A DNA stretch of 64,000 nt from Palaemon carinicauda (lineage: Eukaryota; Arthropoda; Malacostraca; Decapoda; Palaemonidae), in the NCBI RefSeq assembly GCF_036898095.1, contig NC_090729.1, forward strand, positions 70,025,360 to 70,089,359, written 5' to 3'. Below the pieces are notes generated by a model. The model ran no database searches. It was not told the DNA's origin and saw only the letters and a program-made list of their open reading frames with translations. Within the stretch, counting starts at the first letter, position 1. Each line of letters opens with the position of its first letter. The translations under genes were made by a program, and so were the position numbers. Below, piece by piece: positions 55,209 through 64,000 of this stretch.

Positions 55209-56165
55209 TTGTCCACCAGTCGGGGGATATGTACATCACTGCTGGAAGAGGTTGATGCAGCTCCTGGCCGAACCCTGAACAATCTCGGTGATTCATTCAG
55301 GGTATCGTGTCCTGTTTACTCAATCTCTCCCTCCACTGATCAAGACCCCAGTGTCAACGAGCTCCTACGCGAAGAGATCCGCAAAGGAGCTGGCCCTTCG
55401 GGCTGAAGTCCACCATGTTGGAGAAGGTCGCACTTTAAGAGGTCCTCGACGAATCCCCTTGCTTATTCAGTGGACCTTTTCTTGTGAAAATTGCATGGGT
55501 AGTGTGGAGGCCAATCATCGACCTACCAGCTCTGAAAAAGTTTGTCCAGCATAGATTTGGTAGACACTGTCAAACAAGTTGTAAGACCACAGGACCTCAT
55601 GTGCATCCTGGATCTAAAGGATGTACACTTCCAGATCCCAATCCATCCGTCTTCAAGGAAGTATTCGAGATTCATTCTGATCAAGGAATACCAGTTCAAG
55701 GTGATGTGCTTTGGTCTTTTTAAAGCACCACAGATCTTCACGAGTGTTCGCCCTAGTGTCATCTTGGACTCACAAAATCAGCATCAGTCTCCTATGTCAC
55801 TGGACGACTGGCTGATTCTAGCAGACTCTGGGGCAACCCTTCTTCAGCACCGAGACAATTTTGCCAAGATCTGGGGATCATGGTAAACCTCAAGAAGTCA
55901 TCCCTGCTTCACTATAAACGACTGGTATGTCTAGGAATGGCAATAGACACCAATTTTCATGAAGCCTTCCCATCAGACAACAGGGTAGGCTGAGGAAGGT
56001 CACAAGACCATTCCTCAGATGAAAAGAACTCCGGCCCAGAGATAACTATGTCTCCTCGGGCACATATCATCTCTAGCCCGTCTAGTTCCAAACGGCCGTC
56101 TGAGGCTATGATACCGCCAATGGCAGCTAAAGTCCACCCGGAATCAGGGTCTTCAATTCCCGGAC
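55209..56165 (+). pseudogene. DIRS-E reverse transcriptase remnant
   Basis: The frame at 55542-55886 reads QVVRPQDLMCILDLKDVHFQ (motif A, Tyr changed to His), FKVMCFGLFKAPQIF (motif B) and LDDWLILADS (motif C with Ser for the usual Tyr before LDD). Fingers and thumb lie in other frames. Confidence 0.8.
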
Positions 56166-56990
56166 ATTCTGATCCCCATGGGACCAGAGGAACGGACGGA
56201 CCTGGGATGGTGGGTGGCAGATGAGATTCTGCTAAATGGAGTCTACCCTCTCGTCTTCTCCCCGGTCTTAATGTTTTTCTCAGATGTATCAAAAGAAAGA
56301 AGGGGGGGCCGTGTTTCATGTGCTGTACTACACGACCTCAGGCTTATAGTCAGAGTTCAAAAAGTACCAGCACATTAATCTCTTAGATATGAAGGCATCC
56401 TTCCTGGCTCTTAAACAGTTTCAACAAACAAGGCAGTACTTTTTCGTAGCCCCTATCCCATTTAGCAGTAGAAATACCGAGATGGGTAGAAGTCAACTTG
56501 GTGACCCTATTAACTCTATCCATTCCCAGCAAAAGGAATGTGCTTGTGGACAACCTGAGCAGAGCAACTCAGATAGTGGGCTCCGAGTGGTCTTTGGATC
56601 GTCTAGTAGCCAACAAGGTCCTGAGTTTGATTGGTTCCCCAGTGGTGGACCTGTTTGCAACGGCCTGAAATTCAGACTCCCGTTGTACTGCTCTTCAGTA
56701 CCAGACCCCAAGGCTCTCTGGCAAGAGGCATTCCAGCAATGGTGGGATAACATTGATGTTGACGCCTTTCCCTTGTTTGTTTTAATGAGAAGAGTACTCA
56801 AAAAGACCAGAACATCGGTCAGTCTCTCGATGACCCTTATAGCTCTGCTATGACATCAGGCTGAATGGTTCCCGGACCTTCTGCAACTCCTAAAATGGAT
56901 GACACAATCTACTCAGACAACCACATGCCAACTTCTTCCACAAAGATATAGCTTCGCTATGACTTCACGCCTGGAGACCATTCAGTACCT
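56166..56990 (+). pseudogene. DIRS-E RNase H and methyltransferase-like remnant
   Basis: MGPEERTDLGWWVADE and LMFFSDVSKE mark the start of RNase H at 56178-56300. QKECACGQPEQSNSD corresponds to the C-terminal RNase H region in another frame. FRLPLYCSSVPDPKALWQEAF and a VDAFPLF segment match the methyltransferase-like part at 56660-56780. Confidence 0.7.
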
Positions 56991-58000
56991 CCTCACTCAG
57001 AGAGGATATTTGCAACAAGTTGTCAAAAAGGATGTCTGGACACCTCTGAAGATCATCAGCATCTGTCTACCAGACATAATGGAATGCCTTCTGTGGTTGT
57101 GTCGTTAAAAGGAGTATCTCTCCACTCGATGCCGCTATTCCAGCAATAGCGGAGTTCTTCGTGTATCTGTGGGAGGAAATGCTCCTCTCGGTTTCGTGAG
57201 TAAAAGACTATTGTTCAGCCTCGAGTCTTGCCTCTTAACTGAAAGAGATAGACATTTCCTCTCTGCTGGAACTTTCCTTGACAATGAAAGGCCACCGTTA
57301 TTCCTTGAGCCTCGCCTTCAGACAGGAAGGAATTAACCTTTCTTTCACGTAGGCATGGCCCCTCATATGGAGATTCGAGCCTACGGACCCTTAGTTGGAA
57401 AGGAGACCTCTTTGTAGGATTCCAAGCAGCAGAGGTCTCTCGACCTTGATGACAGCTCTCCCACTTGTGTTGGCTTTGGCCAAGAGAGACGGCAAACCCC
57501 ATGGGACACCCTTAACGTCTCGTTCATGACGATGGATCAAGTAATGCTCGATTTTTGGTGTGGGAGTCCCTCGCAGCATGACCAATGATCCAGATTAACA
57601 GTTACTATGCCAAAGAGAAACTAGGGGCTCCTCCTCCTCAAGGAAACTACAAGAGCTTACCCCAAGTTTCAACACTTCATCAGCATGGTGAAGGTCATGA
57701 GGAGGATCACAAAGAGCACCATCTCTGCTTGGATTCTCAAAGTCATGGGCCTTGCACTGAGTCCAGATACTCTTTCGACACATCAACCAGAGCACTCGAC
57801 GTCATGGGCATTGCTACGTCCCTGGTGTTCAAACATAACTACTCTAACACATGTCCTACAAGCGGGCGTGTGGAAGCGTCAAACAAACTTCAATGCCCAC
57901 TACCTGCGACTCGATACGTTCTCTATTGGTCCTGTGGTGGCTGCACAACAACTGGTTTAATACCTCAAGCTCCTTTATGGACAAGAAGCAGGAGGTTGAG
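56991..58000 (+). pseudogene. DIRS-E tyrosine recombinase remnant
   Basis: Fragments include GIATSLVFKHNYSNT (HxxR region, decayed) at 57800 and, in the next frame, THVLQAGVWKRQTNFNAHYL with the Tyr nucleophile region, then DTFSIGPVVAAQQLV at 57915-57960. The order and wording match DIRS-C. Confidence 0.72.
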
Positions 58001-58449
58001 GGCATTGGTTACCTGGTTTTAGTATGAGTGAATGAAAAAGAATGACGGGCTCTTTCTTTTCTTCATCTGCCCCTCTTTGGGAAATCAGCATCCAGGGTCC
58101 TCTGCACAGCTGACCTCAACCAATTGTAGGTAAACCATTGTTCCCTTGTGTAACCTAGTATTGTGTCAATGCTGTTGCATCCTCATACCCTGGCAAGGTG
58201 GTATTGGGAATGTCTTGGTGACATTGGATGATTCCTATGACTGAGAAGAGATCTTACCTTGACAGTTGTATTGCTAGTATGTAAACACACACACAGCTTG
58301 CGTAGGCCGCAGACCATGCATAGCATGGTTTAACGAGATGTTAAGGTTTCCGCTTTTATGTGCTAACACGTAAAGGGGAATCCCAGGGTAAAGCCATAAA
58401 GCCAGGTTGGCATGGATGTCCGCCCTCCTAATGGGTGAGTTATATCACT

Positions 58450-58545
58450 ATACAGTAAATAGTGTAGGTTTGTATTCCAGTTAAGAAATACAAATTTGGA
58501 TGTAGTTTGTATTTTTCCTAATGATACAAACCTGTAGCTGTTTAT
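58450..58545 (+). repeat. DIRS-E internal complementary region
   Basis: The left half is complementary to the left end at 38525-38565. The right half is complementary to the right end at 58740-58793, with several mismatches that reflect age. Confidence 0.75.
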
Positions 58546-58589
58546 ACAGATTTGCCTGCCAACCCAGGCCCCCTTGAAGTCCTACCTCT

Positions 58590-58793
58590 AAGTAAAGTGA
58601 AATACAGTCACAGGTGTGTGACTGAGGGGTGTAGTTACTACCCCTCCTCACCGCCAACTAGCGGGATGGTTGGTTAACCCTCGCAGATTTTTAATGGCTC
58701 GTTCTCTCGACTCCGGCAAAAGTAATACCCCTATATAAATAGCTGCAGGTTTGTATTATTAGGAAAAAGACAACTTATTTCTAAATTTGTCAT
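58590..58793 (+). repeat. DIRS-E right inverted terminal repeat
   Basis: Inverted partner of 38525-38710; ends AAATTTGTCATG. Confidence 0.88.
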
Positions 58794-59189
58794 GTTTAAG
58801 GGGCCCAGCCTGAATGCCAATATATGGGTGTATAGAAAGAAAAACATAAAATCCTGAAAAAATTAACTGAGCTTCGTATGGCAGTGGAGAATGCGTAATA
58901 CAGAGTATTTTGTTAAAATTCTTCTTACTTTCATAGTTACAGGGTAATTAGTAAGAGTAACTCAATAAACCAAAAACATTGTTCCCTACAAGAAAAGGCA
59001 GTATTTCTTCTGTTATTGTAAATTTTGATAATTATTACATTTTTATGTAAGAGGAATTGTAAACAATGGCATCTGTATAGCTTTCACTAGTCACAAGGCA
59101 ATATATTACATGGTAAATAACACCCTTCGCCCTTCAGTCTTACCACAAACCTAATAGAGAGTACATGTCATAGTTTGACCTCTAACATT
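58794..59189. other. Non-coding stretch, nothing recognised
   Basis: AT-rich DNA without a supported gene or repeat. Confidence 0.45.
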
Positions 59190-59753
59190 AACTAATTTTT
59201 ACGTTTGTTTTTATTGTTTTCGGCAAGAAGTTTATAATTTTAAAGAGTAGAAGACCATTTCAACTTCTTGTTAACATAAGGAAGTAGAAAATTCGCTCTA
59301 TTAAGAGTTCAGAAGAGGGTAGTATCGGTAGTGCAGAGAATGAGAGTGGTGTGGATGGAGGAGCGGCCGCCTTGCCTGACACGAGCCAAAAGAAGCAAGA
59401 AATGGAGCAAAAGGATCTTCGTTTATGATTAAATTATGATGAATAACTTTTTTTTGTATTCTAATATCCAAAAAGGAACATAAAATTCATAATAATCAGG
59501 ATTTATTAATATTGTCTTTGTAAAAATGCAAAGAAAACTTTGAATGCCCTCTGGCATTTATTCATTTTTACGTTTGTTTTACTTGTTTTCAGTAAGAATT
59601 TTATCATTTCAAAGCTCTGACATTCACTCCTTTTTACGTTTGTTTTTCTCCTTTTCGGTAAGAATTTTATCATTTGAAAGAGGAAAAGACAATTTCAACA
59701 TGTTGCTAACTTAGGGAAGAAGAAAATTCACTCTATTAAGAGCTCAGAAGGGG
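59190..59753. repeat. Locally repeated ~130-bp unit next to assembly gap
   Basis: The units TTTTTACGTTTGTTTT...GTAAGAATTTTATCATT...ACTCTATTAAGAG occur at 59190-59320, partially at 59566-59620, and at 59627-59753. The last one runs into the gap. Confidence 0.75.
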
Positions 59754-60253
59754 NNNNNNNNNNNNNNNNNNNNNNNNNNNNNNNNNNNNNNNNNNNNNNN
59801 NNNNNNNNNNNNNNNNNNNNNNNNNNNNNNNNNNNNNNNNNNNNNNNNNNNNNNNNNNNNNNNNNNNNNNNNNNNNNNNNNNNNNNNNNNNNNNNNNNNN
59901 NNNNNNNNNNNNNNNNNNNNNNNNNNNNNNNNNNNNNNNNNNNNNNNNNNNNNNNNNNNNNNNNNNNNNNNNNNNNNNNNNNNNNNNNNNNNNNNNNNNN
60001 NNNNNNNNNNNNNNNNNNNNNNNNNNNNNNNNNNNNNNNNNNNNNNNNNNNNNNNNNNNNNNNNNNNNNNNNNNNNNNNNNNNNNNNNNNNNNNNNNNNN
60101 NNNNNNNNNNNNNNNNNNNNNNNNNNNNNNNNNNNNNNNNNNNNNNNNNNNNNNNNNNNNNNNNNNNNNNNNNNNNNNNNNNNNNNNNNNNNNNNNNNNN
60201 NNNNNNNNNNNNNNNNNNNNNNNNNNNNNNNNNNNNNNNNNNNNNNNNNNNNN
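59754..60253. other. Assembly gap of 500 N
   Basis: Exactly 500 undetermined bases, probably a placeholder of arbitrary size. Confidence 0.99.
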
Positions 60254-60756
60254 CAGAGGCAAAAATCCTATGCAGTTTGGAGATGTCTTAAGTCACCTAA
60301 TTAAGGGGTTTAGTCCTATCCTTAAAAAACTGCATTAGCCAGCTGGCCACCCTAGTTAAGTGATAAATATGATTATGGAGCAATAGCAAAACTTTAAATA
60401 TAGCAGAACAAGGCCAACAACAGAATTGGTTGCCTATTATTATTTGGTAATTTTTGATGGGCATTGGCATTAGAAATTAAAACACAAAAAGATAGGAAAT
60501 CTCATTGTTTTAGGTTTAAAGTTAGACAAAATCCCCCTCATTTTCTTTATATTACTTGCTGAAATGGAATAGTTAATCATAGTAAACAATGGAATTATCT
60601 TGAAATGCCACTCTAATCATATTAGCAAGGCATACTGAAGGCTAACTCCAGGATGAGGGTTTTCTAGATGAGTTACAAGGATTTGGGATGTTTCAAAGAC
60701 TTTTTAGTACATCCGTGGAGACTCCATTTGCTCTTTGGTAGAGTGATTTAGTTTAA
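60254..60756. other. Non-coding, possible LINE 3' untranslated region
   Basis: This lies downstream (minus strand) of the CR1-like ORF2 remnant. No independent feature was seen. Confidence 0.4.
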
Positions 60757-61262
60757 GCATGTAGAGAGTTTTTACGATCTCTTAACTTATTTTTGAACTC
60801 GTTTACTGTGTTACTGTTTACTGCATATGCTGGAAGTCTATTCCAAGTATTTGCTATTTTGTATGTAAAGAAATTGCCACATTTAGTGGTATTGTATCAT
60901 TTCAATTTTAGCTTGTATCCATTACCTCTGGACTGATTTGTGCGAAGCGTGAACAGATTGTTGTAATCTACATATATTATTCCTTGAAGAATTTTGAATG
61001 CCTCTATTAACTGTTCCCTTAGTCGTCAAATTTGCAGATCAAATAAGTTCAAATGTTCCATCCTCTGTCTATATCCAAATTGCCTTAGTGAAGGAACTAG
61101 TTTGCGGCCCTAGCTTGTACTGCTTCCAGTCTATCTATATCCTTCTGAATACTGGGAGCCCAGAATTGGACTACGCATTCCAGATAGTCTCTTACTAGTG
61201 ATGTATACAGCCATAGTACAGTGTCTTTGTTTTTGTATTTGAAGAAAGTAAATAGTTTCAAC
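60757..61262 (-). pseudogene. CR1-like LINE ORF2 C-terminal remnant
   Basis: The minus strand reads LKLFTFFKYKNKD, SLVRDYLECVVQFWAPSI and QKDIDRLEAVQARAAN, then a stop. It continues RLREQLIEAFKILQGI, CGNFFTYKIANTWNRLPAYA and VNEFKNKLRDRKNSLHA before a stop near 60757. This is the usual order at the end of CR1/L2-type reverse transcriptases. It is 5'-truncated and has a few stops. It is not the same copy as the one at 26226-35650. Confidence 0.8.
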
Positions 61263-61710
61263 AAAATATCACACCCATAGATAAACTTGAATAAGACAGG
61301 GATGAAAAGCTTAGAGGGAATTCTTTGACAGAATGAAGCACAGTATTATCTAGATCATATCAGCCCAGCGAAGGCAACGTCATTAATTTTGGCCTTTGCA
61401 ATGTAGTGGTTTGCAGACTGTGGTCTGAGAACTGGGCAAAACATAAAAAGTCAAGAGAGAAATGGGCACTGGGTACCACTCCTTTATTTTATACTGGGCA
61501 AGGAGATCCAGCAAAAAACTTAGACCTTCCCCTATTATTCTATCTTGAGTATACTGTCTCTCTTCCAACTGTACTCTGTACAGAGTTTTTCAGAACAATG
61601 GAATAGCTTGATTTTTTAGGTAAGATTTTTTAATTTTATACAAAAAAAAAAAATAATAATGGCAGAGAGTAGGAACACTATGAAAGGAAATGCATAGTAC
61701 AGTTTACGAA
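61263..61710. other. Non-coding stretch, nothing recognised
   Basis: No repeat or protein could be supported. An A-rich run lies at 61640-61655. Confidence 0.4.
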
Positions 61711-62093
61711 AATAAAAAATATTTTTTTAAATATTTAACTTAGCCGGTGAATATATAATAGCTGCTGCTCAGCGGCTCGACAGAAAACACACTCAAAAAC
61801 TCGCGAGCGATCGCTATGAAGGTTGCGGGTGTGCCCACCAGCGCCAACTATCGGCCAGATACCACTCTTGCATGTAAACAAACCCTTCAATTCTTCTCTG
61901 TCGACCTTGACGACAAGACGTATCAATACTCGCTGTATAACCTGGAGTTTTCTCAACATATTTGGTGAAGTACTTCATTTTGGTTTGAGCTTTCGCAGTG
62001 CAGGTGTTTTTCCTCAACTTAAACTCTTGAACTCTTTATTGAACAGATTTAATTGTTGATGACTTGGATTGTTTTTTGGACTTTCTTTGACTA
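61711..62093 (+). mobile_element. DIRS-G: left terminal part of a DIRS element related to DIRS-D
   Basis: TTAGCCGGTGAATATATAAT, then AGCTGC, CGACAGAAAA, GCGAGCGATCGCTATG and CCACCAGCGCCAACTA follow the same pattern and spacing as the DIRS-D left ITR (TTACCCGATGATCATGTAGC, CGACAGAAA, CAGCGATCGCTATACAGG, CAACAGCGCCATCT). It is cut at 62093 by a Tigger element. Its coding part, if present, lies beyond the window. Confidence 0.65.
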
Positions 62094-62240
62094 CAGTGAT
62101 ACCTCGGTACTCGACCATAATCCGTTCGAGATCCGTGTTCGACCTCCGATTTGTTCGAGTACCGAATTTTTTTTCCCCATAAGAAATAATGGTATATATT
62201 CTATTCCGTTCCCAAGCACTCGAACAGGCCCAAAATATTA
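62094..62240. repeat. Terminal repeat region of the Tigger element
   Basis: It contains the TIR and several TCGA-containing repeats (ACTCGACC, GTTCGAGA, GTTCGACC, GTTCGAGTACCGA, ACTCGAACAGG) at short spacing. These are presumed transposase binding sites. Confidence 0.7.
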
Positions 62241-62331
62241 ATAAAACGTGTACCTAAACAACAATAATTATCTAAATGTGTATGAAATTGGTCAGAAAAT
62301 CCTATAAAACAATTTTAAACCATTTACTGTA

Positions 62332-64000
62332 CTAAAATAAAACAATTTTAAACCATTTTCTGTACTGTAGTGAACATACCTTTGAGCAGCGGTTCGATGG
62401 CATACAGGGATGGATGTGGAGAGGATGGAAGGGGGAGGTTACTGCTTGGAAGGAGAGTCCCCTTCCATGATGTGGCGGGGGTAGTTCTCCTTCAGGAGTT
62501 GTTTCTCTCTCCAATGAAAGGGTGGGCAGATCTATTTCAGGGGTTTCTTCTCTTCTTTGTCTCTTCTTTGGAGGAGAAACAGGCTTTGATGTAGCAGCTT
62601 TCTTTTCTTTTGTGAAAAACTGGTCTATTGTTAATTGTTTCTTCCTCCTCTGCAGTATTCTTCGAAAATGATACATGACACTATCATTAAACATATGCAC
62701 TGCCCGGTTTGCTACTGCAATTTCTGGGTGGTATTTTTCAGCAAAAGCCTGCACATCTGCCCACTTGGAACAAATTTCATTGATGAGAGAACTTGGAACA
62801 TCCTCCCTTACCTCATCCTCTTCTGAAGATTCCTGCTCCACAATCAGATCCTGCTGCTGTTGTTGTTGCAGGTGCAACAATTCCTCCACAGTCAACTCGG
62901 TAGAATGGCTTTCTACAAGCTCATCAATATCATCCTTGTCGACCTCAAGCCCCAAACTCCTGCCCATGACAACAATTTCCTCAACGACATCAGTGTCATC
63001 AGAAATTACAGGGGTAGCAGTGCTTGGACCCGCCTCTGGTTGGAAACCTTCAAACTCCCTCTCTGTGACACATGATGGCCACAGCTTACGCCAGGCAGAG
63101 TTCAATGTCCTATAGGTCACACCTCGCCAAGCTTGGTCAATCATGTTAACAGAGTTGAGGATGCTGAAGTGTTCCTTCCAGAATTCCTTTAGGGTCAACT
63201 TCGTGTCACTGGTCACTTCAAAACACTTTCTGAAAAGGGCCTTGGTATAGAGTTTTTTGAAGTTTGAAATGACCTGTTGGTCCATGGGCTGGAGTATGGG
63301 AGTAGTATTGGGGGGCAAGAATTTGATTTTGATAAAGCTGTATTCTTCTTTCAAGTCATCCTCGAGACCTGGAGGATGTGCAGGAGCATTGTCCATAACC
63401 AGAAGACATTTCATTGGCAAGCTCTTTTCAATGAGGTAAGCCTTAACCTGGGGGGCAAACACTTCGTTTATCCACTCAGTAAAGAATTGTCTTGTGACCC
63501 AAGATTTAGTGTTCGAGCGCCACATAACTGGTAGTGCACTTTTACAAATATTATTTCGTTTGAACACCCGGGGGTTGTCCGAGTGGTACACTAACAAGGG
63601 TTTGATCTTGCAATCGCCACTTGCATTTGCACACAGCAACAATGTTAGCCTATCTTTCATTGGCTTGTGACCTGGCATCTTCGTCTCGTCCTTGGTAATG
63701 TACGTATTGGCTGGCATTTTCTTCCAAAATAACCCAGTCTCATCACAATTAAAGACTTGTTGTGCGATCAAATTTTGTTCATTTATGTACCGATCGAATT
63801 CCCCCACGTATTTATCGGCTGCAATTTGATCCGAACTAGCTGCCTCCCCATGCCTAGTAACACGATGAATACCTGTTCTATTACGAAACTTTTCAAACCA
63901 ACCCCTGCTCGCTTTAAATGTAAATGAATCACTTTCACTGGTACTCGGACTTTTCTTCACTAATTCTTCATAGATATGCAACGCTTTTTCACAAATGAAC
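62332..64000 (-). CDS. Tigger/pogo-family transposase, partial (N-terminus beyond window)
   Basis: An open frame of more than 550 codons runs from the window edge to a stop at 62332. The first codon in the nominal frame (63981) is TTG, and the frame stays open to 64000 (reads FICEKALHIYEEL), so the true start is outside. Order of parts: end of the CENP-B-type helix-turn-helix (WFEKFRNRTGIHR), then the DDE_1 catalytic core. Its core motifs are FNCDETGLFWKK (first Asp), LLVMDNAPAHP (second Asp) and TTPILQPMDQQVISNFKK (third Asp), giving a DDD triad. After that come an acidic region with a six-Gln run (about 62845-62870) and a basic segment, SPPKKRQRREE, that could be a nuclear localisation signal. 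No lesions were seen. It cuts and pastes the element at TA sites; it may be active or recently so. Confidence 0.93.
   Translation of the reverse strand, partial: FICEKALHIYEELVKKSPSTSESDSFTFKASRGWFEKFRNRTGIHRVTRHGEAASSDQIAADKYVGEFDRYINEQNLIAQQVFNCDETGLFWKKMPANTYITKDETKMPGHKPMKDRLTLLLCANASGDCKIKPLLVYHSDNPRVFKRNNICKSALPVMWRSNTKSWVTRQFFTEWINEVFAPQVKAYLIEKSLPMKCLLVMDNAPAHPPGLEDDLKEEYSFIKIKFLPPNTTPILQPMDQQVISNFKKLYTKALFRKCFEVTSDTKLTLKEFWKEHFSILNSVNMIDQAWRGVTYRTLNSAWRKLWPSCVTEREFEGFQPEAGPSTATPVISDDTDVVEEIVVMGRSLGLEVDKDDIDELVESHSTELTVEELLHLQQQQQQDLIVEQESSEEDEVREDVPSSLINEICSKWADVQAFAEKYHPEIAVANRAVHMFNDSVMYHFRRILQRRKKQLTIDQFFTKEKKAATSKPVSPPKKRQRREETPEIDLPTLSLERETTPEGELPPPHHGRGLSFQAVTSPFHPLHIHPCMPSNRCSKVCSLQYRKWFKIVLF

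Larger units (their letters stand above)
38525..58793 (+). mobile_element. DIRS-E: old DIRS-type element split by a 13-kb insertion
   Basis: The left ITR and 5' gag part are at 38525-40099; the rest of gag, RT, RNase H, YR, ICR and right ITR are at 53251-58793. The ICR at 58450-58545 contains TTTGTATTCCAGTTA. This is the reverse complement of the left terminus of this copy (TAACTGGAATACAAG) and differs at that site from DIRS-A and DIRS-C. The two halves are therefore one element. Coding regions are heavily decayed. The intervening segment includes DIRS-F plus ~860 bp of other DNA. Confidence 0.85.
62094..64000 (-). mobile_element. Tigger/pogo-type DNA transposon, continues beyond window
   Basis: TA at 62092-62093 is followed by CAGTGATACCTCGGTACTCG and repeated GTTCGAG/CTCGAAC-like subterminal motifs. 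The transposase is on the minus strand. The second TIR is outside the window. Confidence 0.9.

Noticed and set aside
59744..60262. 172-codon ORF of unknown residues
   Set aside because: It spans the N gap.
62675..63115. Ser/Cys-rich plus-strand ORF
   Set aside because: Antisense of the Tigger transposase acidic/poly-Gln region.

Overview
The window is eukaryotic and consists almost entirely of mobile elements. There are no operons, Shine-Dalgarno sites or dense gene runs. It holds long (CT)n, (GA)n and (ACGC)n microsatellites, several retroelement classes, TA-flanked Tc1/mariner/pogo-type DNA transposons, and probable splice sites. The abundance of DIRS retrotransposons, the GA/CT-rich microsatellites and the Tigger, RTE and CR1 elements suggest an arthropod, most likely a malacostracan (decapod-type) crustacean. 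The species is inference; the repeat content is read directly.

Seven DIRS-type (tyrosine recombinase, YR) retrotransposons were found, named here A to G. A (1-5942, +) is decayed and its left end lies outside the window. B (6157-11122, -) keeps both inverted terminal repeats (ITRs) and the first part of gag but has lost RT and YR. C (14703-21912, +) is complete in outline but frameshifted. D (28104-34615, +) is the best copy: intact gag, RT-RNase H-methyltransferase-like and YR reading frames, ITRs identical over about 150 bp, and an internal complementary region (ICR) exactly matching the joined ends. E (38525-58793, +) is very decayed and split by about 13 kb of other DNA containing F (40146-52391, -), which has a degenerate RT and YR. 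G (61711-62093) is only a left end. The ICRs of A, C, D, E and F tie the two ends of each element together.

Other retroelements: an RTE-like LINE (22490-25826, -) with broken endonuclease and RT; a CR1-like LINE (26226-28103 and 34616-35650, -) split by DIRS-D and carrying a PHD-like/SGNH-like ORF1; and a second CR1-like ORF2 C-terminus (60757-61262, -).

DNA transposons: a Tigger/pogo element with a long open transposase frame running off the right edge (62094-64000, -); non-autonomous TA-flanked elements at 12154-14669, 12675-14463, 13310-13810, 46353-47889, 49216-51281 and 36590-37699; and a Tigger-like end at 14670 split by DIRS-C. For two of these, DIRS-B supplies the empty site that confirms the insertion in DIRS-F.

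The only candidate host coding sequence is a 112-nt exon at 38261-38372 with good splice sites; its product is not recognised. If real, most of the window would be intron or intergenic DNA filled by nested transposons. A 500-N assembly gap lies at 59754-60253, beside a locally repeated unit.

The most interesting signals are: DIRS-D as a possibly functional element; its second reading frame, which stays open for 983 codons across the whole RT/RNase H region in the same register as gag and YR; SP/RS-type tandem peptide repeats in several Gag proteins; and a palindrome-rich leader with conserved 3' splice-site signals upstream of gag in the B/F lineage.
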